DNA of 64,000 nt from positions 310,001 through 374,000 of the forward strand of contig CBDFNO010000012.1 in the NCBI GenBank assembly GCA_965250265.1, given 5' to 3'. Source of the DNA: PRS1 sp965250265. GTDB taxonomy: Bacteria; Bacteroidota; Bacteroidia; Flavobacteriales; Flavobacteriaceae. This document shows, in pieces, positions 17,580 through 26,454 of this stretch. The notes beneath the pieces are model-generated. The model was not told the origin of the DNA, did no database searches, and saw nothing but the letters and a program-made list of their open reading frames with translations. Position numbers and translations under genes: made by a program. Position 1 is the first letter of the stretch, and each line of letters opens with the position of its first letter.

Positions 17580-19700
17580 ATGAAAAAATTATTACAAACT
17601 ATTTTCCTATGTGCTTTAATGTCACAAACCTTCGCCCAAGAAACACCATTTTTAAACGATTCAGAAATAAGAATGTTAATAAACGAACTTTCTGGTGATC
17701 GATCTTTCGAACATATTCGAATTCTCACACAATGGCATCGAAATTCTGGGATGGAAGGTTATTTTAAAGCGGCCGATTATATTGTTGAAGAAGCTAAAAA
17801 ATCAGGACTTGAAGATGTTAAATTTATTGAACAAGAATTACGAGGTCCAAATTATACAGCTATTTCTGGTGAATTATGGATGATGGAACCAGTTGAAATA
17901 AAACTTGCAGATATAGGTGATCATGCTTTGTATTTGTCCGATGGTAGTCATGATGCAAATATTACTGCTGAATTGGTTTGGGCAGGAACTGGTTCAAAGG
18001 AAGATTTAAAGGATATAGATGTAACTGGAAAAATTGTTTTAGTTAGTGGCTATCCAGGAGCTGCTGTTAGAAATGCAGTTTGGGAAAAAGGAGCAGTTGG
18101 TGTTGTATGCTATGGTACTTCTGAAAGTAAGAATCCTATGGATTTTCCAGATCAATTGGCCTGGACTAGGATTTCGGTAACACCTCCGGAAGGCAAAGAA
18201 GGTACTTTTGCTTTTAATCTGTCTCCAAGAAAAGGGGAACAGCTGAAAAATGTTTTGCAAACAAATGCCATGCAGGATTTTTTTGCTACCGGAAAAAAAA
18301 CAATGGGAGGAAAGGTGGTTTTAAAAGCCAAAGTTGATACTGAAATTGGTGAAGCACCAGGACGAACTGGATTTGTTGAAGGATGGATAAAAGGTTCAAA
18401 GTATCACGATCAGCAAATTGTAATTACAGCACACTTACAGGAAGAACAAGGCTCTGCCAATGACGATGGAAGCGGTTGTGGTAATTTATTGGAGATAGCC
18501 AGAACACTTAATAAGTTGATTGATGAAGGTAAAATTGAACGCCCACTACGTGATATAAGATTTTGGTGGACTGACGAAATATATTCAGAATATAGATATT
18601 TTAGAGATTACCCAAAGGAACCGGCAAAAATGTTAGCAAATTTGCATCAAGATATGGTTGGTGCAAAACAATCTATAGGAAGCCGTATTCAGCATTTAAT
18701 TTATTCACCACATTCCATTACCAGTTATGTAGATGCCTTGTTTGAAAGTGTTGGTACTTTCGTAATTCAAACCAACAATCCTTTTATTACAGCTGGAAGA
18801 ATGGGAGGATTACCAAGACCTCATTCCAGACCAATTTATGCAACACGAGGTACACATGAAGGCTTTGGTGCACGTTTTGTTCCCTTTTTTAATGCTTCCG
18901 ACAATCTTAATTTTGTTGAAGGTGCTATTGGTGTTCCTGCAGTTGGCTTGATTAATTGGGATGATTATTATATTCATTCTTCCGATGACGATCTTTGGCA
19001 AATTGATGCTACGCAATTACAGCGTAATGCATTTATAATAGCATCAATGGCATATTATTTAGGAAAAACTGAAAATGACCAAATCAGTTTGCTTTTGGCT
19101 GAAACTTATGCGCAAGGCAGTAAGCGTTTAGCAAACGATTTGCAAGCTGGATTTAACCAGATACAATCTCAAAACGATAAATCCTTGGCTTGGAAAAATG
19201 TTAGCATTATTATTGAGCAAGGTATTTTAAGAGAAGTTAGAGCACTCAATTCAATAACACGACTTTTAGGTACGGATGCCGCAACCATGGAGCTCATTGA
19301 TAAATCAGTAAAGCAAATGCAAACCAAAGAAGAGACTTTGCTGAATGAACTTGCCAATTTTTACAACACAAAATATAATGTAAGGAAAGTTCCATCTGTT
19401 ACATTAAATGCACAAGAACTGTCTGCCAGTAAAAAAGTACTAAAAAATCATGAAGTACTCGATGCTTATTTTGGAAAGAGAAGGTCAAGAGTTTCTGGTA
19501 CACAAATTCACTCCACCATGCGTATGGAAGTATTTAATTTTGTAGATGGCAAACGCAGTTATTACGATATTTATAAGGCTGTATTGGCTGAGTCTTTGGC
19601 AGCAGGCGTTTGGTATTATGGCACAGTAACTTTGGCTGATGTTGTAAAGCTTTTAGATGCTAATGTGGACACTGGAGCTTTAATACTTAATAACAATTAG
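17580..19700 (+). CDS. Secreted M28-family metallopeptidase
   Basis: A 706-residue exported peptidase. Residues 1-19 are a signal peptide ending TFAQE. A PA-like insert lies around residues 120-190. The zinc aminopeptidase core has ITAHLQEEQGSANDDGSG near residue 280, giving the first His and the bridging Asp, then WWTDEIYSE, NLHQDMVGA and YYIHSSDDDLW as further ligand regions. The motifs differ slightly from classical M28 (HLQ rather than HxD) but the ligand order is intact, so activity is likely. It probably digests peptides in the periplasm or outside the cell. Monocistronic. Confidence 0.85.
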   Translation: MKKLLQTIFLCALMSQTFAQETPFLNDSEIRMLINELSGDRSFEHIRILTQWHRNSGMEGYFKAADYIVEEAKKSGLEDVKFIEQELRGPNYTAISGELWMMEPVEIKLADIGDHALYLSDGSHDANITAELVWAGTGSKEDLKDIDVTGKIVLVSGYPGAAVRNAVWEKGAVGVVCYGTSESKNPMDFPDQLAWTRISVTPPEGKEGTFAFNLSPRKGEQLKNVLQTNAMQDFFATGKKTMGGKVVLKAKVDTEIGEAPGRTGFVEGWIKGSKYHDQQIVITAHLQEEQGSANDDGSGCGNLLEIARTLNKLIDEGKIERPLRDIRFWWTDEIYSEYRYFRDYPKEPAKMLANLHQDMVGAKQSIGSRIQHLIYSPHSITSYVDALFESVGTFVIQTNNPFITAGRMGGLPRPHSRPIYATRGTHEGFGARFVPFFNASDNLNFVEGAIGVPAVGLINWDDYYIHSSDDDLWQIDATQLQRNAFIIASMAYYLGKTENDQISLLLAETYAQGSKRLANDLQAGFNQIQSQNDKSLAWKNVSIIIEQGILREVRALNSITRLLGTDAATMELIDKSVKQMQTKEETLLNELANFYNTKYNVRKVPSVTLNAQELSASKKVLKNHEVLDAYFGKRRSRVSGTQIHSTMRMEVFNFVDGKRSYYDIYKAVLAESLAAGVWYYGTVTLADVVKLLDANVDTGALILNNN

Positions 19701-19759
19701 TAATTTATACTAATTACATAGTACCAGGTATTTACTTTTAAAGGAAAAAAGATAAACTT

Positions 19760-19810
19760 CGTTTAACTATGGCTAAACACAATTAAACAATCTTTAGCCT
19801 AACATTGTGA
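19760..19810. repeat. Hairpin element at the left side of island 2
   Basis: GGCTAAA at 19771-19777 and TTTAGCC at 19793-19799 form a perfect seven-base stem; flanking GTTTAAC and CCTAACATTG extend it imperfectly. Integron-type core heptamers (GTTTAAC, GCCTAAC) are visible, but their orientation does not fit a canonical attC. It lies just before the orphan nuclease gene. Confidence 0.35.
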
Positions 19811-19831
19811 CACATTTGAAAAACCCAATAA

Positions 19832-20977
19832 ATGATTACAAACCAAGAAACATTTAGAAACATAATTTTAAAAAAGGTTCCTAAAAATTCTTGGATAAAT
19901 CTTTTAGAAATCTATCAAATTGTGGAAAGTAACATTGACCATTTCGAATCAGGAGATTTTGACCCATTAGCTGATTATAACCAGCAAGAAAGATGGAAAA
20001 GAAATGTTAGAAATGCTTTACAAACTTTAAAAGCAAAAAACCAAATTCAATGGGACGGAAATGCCAACTATCTTTTAGGAGATAAATCAAACAGTGCGAT
20101 TAAAAAGTCAACTAGTGAAAAGGCAAAAACGGATTTAAGCAATGACGATAAATTGTATCTACAGCGGGCTAAGGTTGCTTTTCCTATTTTGGTAAGACAA
20201 GCTCGAGCAGAAAAACCGATATATTATTCCGATTTGGCTAAAGAAATCGGAATGCCAAATGCTCGGAATTTAAACTATGTGCTTGGAGCAGTTGGGAATT
20301 CAATAAAAGAATTAGCGAAAAAATCAGATAAAAAAATACCACTAATAAATTTTTTAGTGATAAATAAATCAGATGAAATCCCAGGCTCTGGAGTTGAGGA
20401 ATTTATTGAACAAAAAGATTTTGAATCATTAAACAAGAGTCAAAAAAGAAAAGTAATTGATAAAATACTATCAGACATTTACTTGTATAAAGATTGGTAT
20501 TGGGTTCTATCCGAGCTTAAGTTAAAACCTTTAGAAACAAATTTTGACCAAAAATTGAAAAAACCTAAACCATACTATGGTAAGGGAGGAGAAAGTCAAC
20601 AGCATAAAGACTTTAAAAACTTTATAGCAAACAATCCAAAATTGTTCGGATTATCATCGAAACTAATTGGAATCAGCGAATATGAATTACCTTCAATGGA
20701 TTTGATTGACGTAGTTTTTAAGAACAAAGGCGAAATTATAGGAATTGAAGTGAAATCATTTATTTCAAATTCTGCAGATATTCAGAGAGGACTGTTTCAA
20801 TGTGTAAAGTATAAAGCTTTACTAGAAGCTAAACAGATAGTAAATGATTTAATTCCTAATAGCCGAGTAATATTAGCTTTAGAGAATAAGCTACCTAGTA
20901 ATCTAATCGGGGTTAAAAATCAATTAGGAATTGAGGTTTACGAGCATAAGTCGAATAAAAAACGTGGCACAACATAG
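19832..20977 (+). CDS. Winged-helix and PD-(D/E)XK nuclease-like protein
   Basis: A 381-residue protein that I read as three parts. Residues 1-90 resemble an Mrr-type winged helix. Residues ~115-190 hold the pattern YYSDLAKEIGMPNARNLNYV followed by LINFLVINKSDEIPGSG, a module often seen with restriction and defence nucleases. Residues ~265-370 hold SMDLIDVVF and IGIEVKSF, spacing typical of the Asp and Glu-x-Lys of PD-(D/E)XK nucleases. It stands alone, with repeat elements on both sides, suggesting a mobile cassette. A defence role is inferred; no partner methylase is nearby. Confidence 0.6.
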   Translation: MITNQETFRNIILKKVPKNSWINLLEIYQIVESNIDHFESGDFDPLADYNQQERWKRNVRNALQTLKAKNQIQWDGNANYLLGDKSNSAIKKSTSEKAKTDLSNDDKLYLQRAKVAFPILVRQARAEKPIYYSDLAKEIGMPNARNLNYVLGAVGNSIKELAKKSDKKIPLINFLVINKSDEIPGSGVEEFIEQKDFESLNKSQKRKVIDKILSDIYLYKDWYWVLSELKLKPLETNFDQKLKKPKPYYGKGGESQQHKDFKNFIANNPKLFGLSSKLIGISEYELPSMDLIDVVFKNKGEIIGIEVKSFISNSADIQRGLFQCVKYKALLEAKQIVNDLIPNSRVILALENKLPSNLIGVKNQLGIEVYEHKSNKKRGTT

Positions 20978-21099
20978 TGAATAAGTGCTAGATCGTAAAA
21001 TTTTTAATTTGGCTTTAAAACTGAAAAATTTGGCTCTGTGTTAATCCGAAAAGTTAGTATCTTTTTGCACACTACGTTTCATACACAAGACCGTTAATC
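20964..21099. repeat. attC-like imperfect inverted repeat element 3
   Basis: It begins inside the last codons of the nuclease gene with GGCACAACATAGTGAATAAG and ends with CATACACAAGACCGTTAAT, matching the end pattern of the element at 11482 (ATACGAGACCGTTAGC). It lies between the nuclease stop and the ridA stop. Confidence 0.45.
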
Positions 21100-21103
21100 A
21101 AAA

Positions 21104-21484
21104 CTACCTCACCGCAATCATACTAATCTCCACATTAACATCTTTTGGTAATCGAGCTACTTGTACAGTTTCACGAGCAGGAGCTGAGGCATCATCAAAG
21201 TAACTGCCATAGATTTCATTTATTTGAGTGAAATTATCCATATCACTTATAAAAATAGAGGTTTTTACCACGTTTTCAAAAGTCATGTTTGCAGCTGCTA
21301 AAACCTGTTTCATGTTTTCCATGACTTGCTTTGTTTCCGCTTTGATATTGTCCAATACCAAAGCGCCAGTTTCTGGATTAAATGCTATTTGTCCAGAAGT
21401 ATACAAAGTATTTCCACTTAACACAGCTTGGTTATATGGACCAATTGGAGCAGGAGCTTTTGAGGTTGTAATTATTTTTTTCAT
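21104..21484 (-). CDS. ridA: RidA family reactive imine deaminase
   Basis: RidA hydrolyses reactive 2-aminoacrylate-type enamines and imines formed by PLP enzymes. The 126-residue product has the family landmarks APIGPYNQAV at residues 12-21, SGQIAFNPETG near residue 30, and APARETVQVARLPKDVNVEI near the end, with the arginine of PARE as the substrate-binding residue. Complete and of normal length. It starts 31 bases after the lptD stop on the same strand, so the two may be co-transcribed. Confidence 0.93.
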   Translation of the reverse strand: MKKIITTSKAPAPIGPYNQAVLSGNTLYTSGQIAFNPETGALVLDNIKAETKQVMENMKQVLAAANMTFENVVKTSIFISDMDNFTQINEIYGSYFDDASAPARETVQVARLPKDVNVEISMIAVR

Positions 21485-21515
21485 TTTATTAGTAAAATAT
21501 AATAGCTATTAAACG

Positions 21516-24209
21516 CTATAGTTGTTTGTCAATAGATTTACGCTTCTCATATTTAATATCTTTAAGGATACTGGAACGTATACCAATAAAGAAATTCCAT
21601 GAGCTACGAGAACTAAATGGCACCCAAGAAAAATTCATTCTCCAACTTAATAAATCCCTTTCAAATCTTAATTGTGTATATGTAACACCCTTATTTTTTA
21701 AATCGTAGCCGGAAGAGGCTCCAATACTCCATCTTGGAGATATTTCTATGTCACCAGAAAACATTAAAGAATGTGATGAAATTTCATTTTGCCTTCTTGA
21801 ATTACTGTAATTTACAGAATAAGCTAATCGTAAACTCCAAGGTATTTTATAATTATACAATTCACTTATTTCTTCTTCGTCTTCAGAGTCATCTCTATTA
21901 GAATTTAGTCTTTGATCGGCAAAATCTTGGGGTTTTCCAAATAGGTCGTCATCCCGTCCACCACTTCTTAAAGATTCTTCATTTGCAGCTTGGTTTTCAT
22001 TTTTGGAAGTATCAAAGCTTTTGCTAGTTAATGAATAATTCGCGGTGAGATTGGCACTTGTTAGCCTAAAAAGACTTCCTCCATTATCTATATTGAAAGT
22101 ATTAATTTTATTGTTATTATTATCTAGGGCATAAGGATCTAAAGTAGCTCCAAAGTTGATACTCATTTTATTGTCAAGAATTTGAGTACCTCCAGATACT
22201 CTTAAAGGACTCCATTTTAGAGAATCACCCGCAATGTTGTAAGATGTAGAAAAGTTTAAATTGTTGAGTAATTTTATTTTTTTTGCTTCAGTAGCTGTAC
22301 TATCTTTATCTCTAACCTTAGCTTCAAAATTGTTTCCTAAAGAAAGGCCTATGGAACTAGAAAAGGTATTACCAGGCACTCCAAAAATAGATTGCTCGAA
22401 TCGTGTAAAATCTACTTCTTCTACCAGTGTACCATCTGCATCAATAACTTCATAGGTATCATAATATTTATCAAAAGCAGGTGAAATATTATAAGTAATG
22501 GATGGACGCATGACGTGCCTGATCGCTTGTATTTTTTTATCTTCTCCAAAATCAAACATGCCATAAATAGTAGTTCCTATACCAGCACTAAAATTATAGG
22601 TTCTAAAACTATCAAAATTATTTTCCTCAGTTGTAACTATTTCTAAAAGATCAGGATCAAACGTTTTATTTATAGTTTTTAATGTCCAGGTTTCTTGAAA
22701 ATTTGTACTTGTACTAACACTTAAATATTTTAATACTTTAAAATTTGTACTTATTGGAATAGTATGTTGCATACCAACTTTGGCGTCATCAAACATTTCC
22801 TTTTTAAAGAATAAGGAGTCTGTAGTTTGAATTCTGTTTTCTCCACGTACATTATATTGTAAATTTATATTTTGAATAAATCCTTTTTTGCTTCCCACTT
22901 TCGGAGCAAAAGGATACATACGATCTACACTTGCTTGAAAAGTTGGCAGTGTCATATTTATAGATTCTGTATTGGTGTTTTGAGAGTGCGTTGCAGTTAC
23001 GCTTAAATTTACTTGCGGTTCACCTTGAAAGGTCTTTGAATATGAAATTGAGGATGATAAGGTATTGTTTAAAAAGTTAGATGCATTTAATTGATTGATA
23101 GATTCTTGAAAATATGTACTACTCCCTAAATTAACAGATGCCGAAAAACGTGAATTGGGATTTGCTTTTCCATCTTGACTATGCGACCAACGTAAATTGT
23201 AAATAGTACTTTTAGCATAATCTGGAAATCCGCGCTCGCTTGTAATTAAGTTTTCAAACCGAAAACTAAGATTACCTCTAAATTTATAGCGTACAGCATA
23301 GGCGCTTTGTAAACGCATTCCATAACTTCCATTGGTATAATAATCTCCCAGTACGGCAAGATCTACATAATCATTAATAGCAAAATAATAACCTCCATTT
23401 TGTATATTATAACCTCTATTGCTGTCTTCTCCAAACGCTGGAAAAATAACACCCGAAGTACGTTTTTGTGTTAAAGGAAAAATTGCAAAAGGCAGCCCAA
23501 TAGGCGTGGGTACATCAGCAATAAATAAATTAGTTAAACCAGTTACCACTTTTTTTCCAGGAACAATTTTTGCCTTACGAAGCAAAAAATAGTATTCTGG
23601 ATTGTCTGGATCTTCAGATGTCGTAAATTTTGCTCTATCAACAAAGTAAACCGAATCATTTTCCTTTTTAGTGGTTTCGGCTACAATATAACCGCCACTT
23701 TGCTCAGTCTTTGAATTGTAGATTAGTGCTTTTTGTGTTTTTGTATTGAAAACTAAAGAATCAGGCTCTACAACATCACTACCTTGTTTAAATATTGGTG
23801 CTTGCGTATAATTACCTAATGAATCGGTTATTCCTTTTGCATAAACTACATTCTTTGCATAATCTATTACTATAATTCCACCAGTAATCTCCATATCCTG
23901 ATAAAACATCTGTGCTTCATTATAAAGATAAATTTTTTCTTCTCTTTGGTTTATGGATGTATAGTCACTAGCCGTATAATTCAAAATATCTTCCAACATG
24001 CCTTTCTTTTTTGGGATACTGTCCTGAATTATAGAATCTTTCAATCTTGGATTTATTAATAAAGAATCTAAAGCAATATTTATGGTGTCTTTGGCAATTG
24101 CTGGAGTAATAATAGGTTTTGTTTTTTGTACATCTTGTGCATAGCTAAAAGTGTTTATAAACACTGTAAAACTTAAGGCAAAAAGTATTTGAAAGATATT
24201 TGTTTGCAA
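21516..24209 (-). CDS. Putative LPS assembly outer-membrane protein LptD
   Basis: A large (about 897 residues) outer-membrane beta-barrel of the Bacteroidota LptD/OstA type that would insert lipopolysaccharide into the outer leaflet. An N-terminal periplasmic OstA-like region is followed by a long Asn/Ser/Tyr-rich barrel ending in WNFFIGIRSS. I start at TTG 24209, which gives a clean signal peptide (QTNIFQILFALSF ... SYAQ). A start at TTG 24260 is also open but sits inside a perfect -7 box, so it cannot be on the transcript. The gene is divergent from the cell-wall amidase gene. Confidence 0.85.
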   Translation of the reverse strand: MQTNIFQILFALSFTVFINTFSYAQDVQKTKPIITPAIAKDTINIALDSLLINPRLKDSIIQDSIPKKKGMLEDILNYTASDYTSINQREEKIYLYNEAQMFYQDMEITGGIIVIDYAKNVVYAKGITDSLGNYTQAPIFKQGSDVVEPDSLVFNTKTQKALIYNSKTEQSGGYIVAETTKKENDSVYFVDRAKFTTSEDPDNPEYYFLLRKAKIVPGKKVVTGLTNLFIADVPTPIGLPFAIFPLTQKRTSGVIFPAFGEDSNRGYNIQNGGYYFAINDYVDLAVLGDYYTNGSYGMRLQSAYAVRYKFRGNLSFRFENLITSERGFPDYAKSTIYNLRWSHSQDGKANPNSRFSASVNLGSSTYFQESINQLNASNFLNNTLSSSISYSKTFQGEPQVNLSVTATHSQNTNTESINMTLPTFQASVDRMYPFAPKVGSKKGFIQNINLQYNVRGENRIQTTDSLFFKKEMFDDAKVGMQHTIPISTNFKVLKYLSVSTSTNFQETWTLKTINKTFDPDLLEIVTTEENNFDSFRTYNFSAGIGTTIYGMFDFGEDKKIQAIRHVMRPSITYNISPAFDKYYDTYEVIDADGTLVEEVDFTRFEQSIFGVPGNTFSSSIGLSLGNNFEAKVRDKDSTATEAKKIKLLNNLNFSTSYNIAGDSLKWSPLRVSGGTQILDNKMSINFGATLDPYALDNNNNKINTFNIDNGGSLFRLTSANLTANYSLTSKSFDTSKNENQAANEESLRSGGRDDDLFGKPQDFADQRLNSNRDDSEDEEEISELYNYKIPWSLRLAYSVNYSNSRRQNEISSHSLMFSGDIEISPRWSIGASSGYDLKNKGVTYTQLRFERDLLSWRMNFSWVPFSSRSSWNFFIGIRSSILKDIKYEKRKSIDKQL

Positions 24210-24257
24210 TGCTTTTAGATGTATTTTTGTAAAAGTATGGCTCGGTTTTTGAATTGC

Positions 24258-24265
24258 CAAAGTTA
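24258..24265 (-). promoter_or_regulatory. Candidate -7 box for lptD
   Basis: Minus strand reads TAACTTTG, an exact TAnnTTTG match 49 bases upstream of the TTG start at 24209. It overlaps the alternative upstream TTG and so argues against it. No clear -33 TTG was found. Confidence 0.45.
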
Positions 24266-24348
24266 CATATATTTTTTTGTGAATATTTTTAATACTGTAA
24301 AAAATTAAGATTTAAAATAAACCGAGTTCTTAAGCCGTTAAAGTCTCT

Positions 24349-25443
24349 ATGCAAACGTATATAAAATACCTTTTATTATCTTTTATATTTTTATTAACAA
24401 CCCACTCTATTGCTCAAAAAACTAGTAAAAAATTTGTTGTTGTTTTGGACGCTGGACATGGCGGAAAAGACCCAGGAAACTTGGGTAGTGGCTTAAAAGA
24501 AAAAGACATTGCTTTAGGGATTATATTAAAAATAGGAGAAGCTCTAGAAAAACAAAAGGATATTGAGGTTATATATACACGTAAAACAGATGTTTTTATA
24601 GACTTATTTGTTAGAGGTAAAATTGCTAATGATGCCGATGCCGATTTATTTGTGTCCGTGCATTGCAATTCTTTCCATACGCAAGTTTATGGAACCGAAA
24701 CATTTGTTTTAGGTACAAAGAGAAGCGAAACAAATTTCAATGTTGCAAAACGAGAGAATGAAGTTATTTTTTTAGAAGAAAATTATGAAAAAAATTATGA
24801 AGGATTTGATCCAAGTAATCCAGAATCTTTGATAGGTATTACATTAATGATGGAGGACTACCTAGATCAAAGCATATTATTAGCGAGTTATATCCAAGAT
24901 AATTTTACCAATAAATTAAAACGCCATAATAGAGGCGTAAAACAAGAAGGATTTATTGTGTTGCACCAAACATATATGCCTAGTGTGCTGATTGAAACGG
25001 GATTTTTAACCTATAAGAAAGAAGGTCTTTATCTAAATTCAAAAAAAGGACAAACTGAAATGGCAGCTTCAATAAAAGACGCGGTTTTAAAGTATAAAAA
25101 GAATATAAATTTTGAATCTGCTGAAAATGTAGTTAATAAAATAAATGAAGGATATGGTGCTACTATAGATAGTGTTACAACCTTTCCGGAAATTACTTTT
25201 AAGGTGCAAATCGCAGCCAGTTCAAGAAAATTAAAAACTAAGCCCTACAATTTTAAAGGGCTTGATGAGATTTCAAGAGATAGGACAGGTAAAATCTTCA
25301 AATATTTTTATGGAGCAACTTCAGATTATTCAAAGATAAAACAACAAAGAAATGAAGCTCTAAAAAATGGATATGACACTTGTTTTATTGTTGCATTTAA
25401 AAACGGAGAACTAATCACTTTAGCAGAGGCTTTAAAAAACTAG
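24349..25443 (+). CDS. Periplasmic N-acetylmuramoyl-L-alanine amidase
   Basis: Cleaves the amide between muramic acid and the stem peptide of peptidoglycan. The 364-residue product has a signal peptide ending at about residue 22 (HSIAQ), then an Amidase_3 domain with the zinc motif VVLDAGHGGKDPGN at residues ~31-44, VSVHCNSF near residue 103 and the catalytic VLIETGFLT near residue 220. The C-terminal ~80 residues (FKVQIAASSRKL onwards) look like a SPOR domain, which would bind denuded glycan at the septum. It is followed by an MCE-domain gene, 64 bases away. Confidence 0.9.
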   Translation: MQTYIKYLLLSFIFLLTTHSIAQKTSKKFVVVLDAGHGGKDPGNLGSGLKEKDIALGIILKIGEALEKQKDIEVIYTRKTDVFIDLFVRGKIANDADADLFVSVHCNSFHTQVYGTETFVLGTKRSETNFNVAKRENEVIFLEENYEKNYEGFDPSNPESLIGITLMMEDYLDQSILLASYIQDNFTNKLKRHNRGVKQEGFIVLHQTYMPSVLIETGFLTYKKEGLYLNSKKGQTEMAASIKDAVLKYKKNINFESAENVVNKINEGYGATIDSVTTFPEITFKVQIAASSRKLKTKPYNFKGLDEISRDRTGKIFKYFYGATSDYSKIKQQRNEALKNGYDTCFIVAFKNGELITLAEALKN

Positions 25444-25477
25444 ATCAGATTAGACATGTTCTTTTTAAATTAATTGC

Positions 25478-25485
25478 TAATTTTG
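25478..25485 (+). promoter_or_regulatory. Candidate -7 box before the MCE gene
   Basis: TAATTTTG matches the flavobacterial -7 consensus exactly, 22 bases before the TTG start of the MCE protein gene. The -33 region is not convincing. It may be an internal promoter downstream of the amidase gene. Confidence 0.35.
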
Positions 25486-25507
25486 TGACTAAATTAAATT
25501 TAAGCGT

Positions 25508-26440
25508 TTGAAAATATCTAGAGAAGTAAAGACAGCAGTATTAGTAATATCTAGCATAGTATTGTTTATATTTTTGTTCAACTATTTGAAAGGGAATAAT
25601 TTGTTAGATTCTTCCCGAACATTTTATGTGGTTTACGATAATGTAGAAGGCATCGCATCCTCCACACCTGTAACCATAAATGGGTTGTCTGTTGGCAAAG
25701 TGCAAAACATCAGTTTTAACGAAGATGCTTCTGGACGTTTAACAGTGAAGCTTTTAGTAGATAGTGATTTTAAATTCTCTAAAAACAGTAAAGCAGAGTT
25801 ATATGAAACTGGATTGATTGGAGGAAAGGCTATTGCAATAATTCCTGCTTTCGATAATGCCGAAAACGCAAAAAAAGGAGATTACCTTACTGGCACAGTT
25901 AAGGCTGGTTTAACAGAACTTGTAAATCAGCGTTTAACACCTCTTCAAGAAAAAATAGAAACTATGATGGTAAGCGCAGACTCTTTACTTACCAATATTA
26001 ATAGTGTGTTTGATGTGCAAACCAAAGTAAATCTTAAAAAAAGTATATCAGAGTTAGCCTTAACTATAGAATCGTTTAAAAACACGTCAGTTTCTATAAA
26101 TAATTTAATCGCAGACAATCAAGAAAAATTGAGTAATACTTTAAGTAATGTTGAAGATATTTCATCTAACTTGTCTAAAATAACCGATTCTATTGCTAAT
26201 GCCAATCTTAGCGGGACAATAAAGAGTTTGCAATTAACTATTACTCAATTTGATAAAATTCTTTCGAGTATTGAAAATGGAGAAGGTTCTATAGGAAAGA
26301 TTTTAAAAGATGATGAATTGTATAATAATCTTAAAGGAGCGTCAAAAGAAATGGAAGAACTATTGCGAGATATTAAATTGCATCCAAAACGCTATTTCAG
26401 AATTTTATCTAAAAAAGAAATTCCATATAACGAAGAGTAA
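25508..26440 (+). CDS. MCE/MlaD family lipid-transport protein
   Basis: A 310-residue inner-membrane-anchored protein with one N-terminal helix (residues ~8-26) and an MCE domain (residues ~35-115, with GLSVGKVQNISF and the ETGLIGGKAIAI segment), followed by a long helical region predicted to form coiled coils. MlaD proteins form hexameric rings that shuttle phospholipids between membranes with an ABC transporter. The translation start is a TTG. No MlaE or MlaF gene is adjacent here. It is followed by the Fe-S protein gene 14 bases later. Confidence 0.87.
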   Translation: MKISREVKTAVLVISSIVLFIFLFNYLKGNNLLDSSRTFYVVYDNVEGIASSTPVTINGLSVGKVQNISFNEDASGRLTVKLLVDSDFKFSKNSKAELYETGLIGGKAIAIIPAFDNAENAKKGDYLTGTVKAGLTELVNQRLTPLQEKIETMMVSADSLLTNINSVFDVQTKVNLKKSISELALTIESFKNTSVSINNLIADNQEKLSNTLSNVEDISSNLSKITDSIANANLSGTIKSLQLTITQFDKILSSIENGEGSIGKILKDDELYNNLKGASKEMEELLRDIKLHPKRYFRILSKKEIPYNEE

Positions 26441-26454
26441 TTAATATCTAAATA

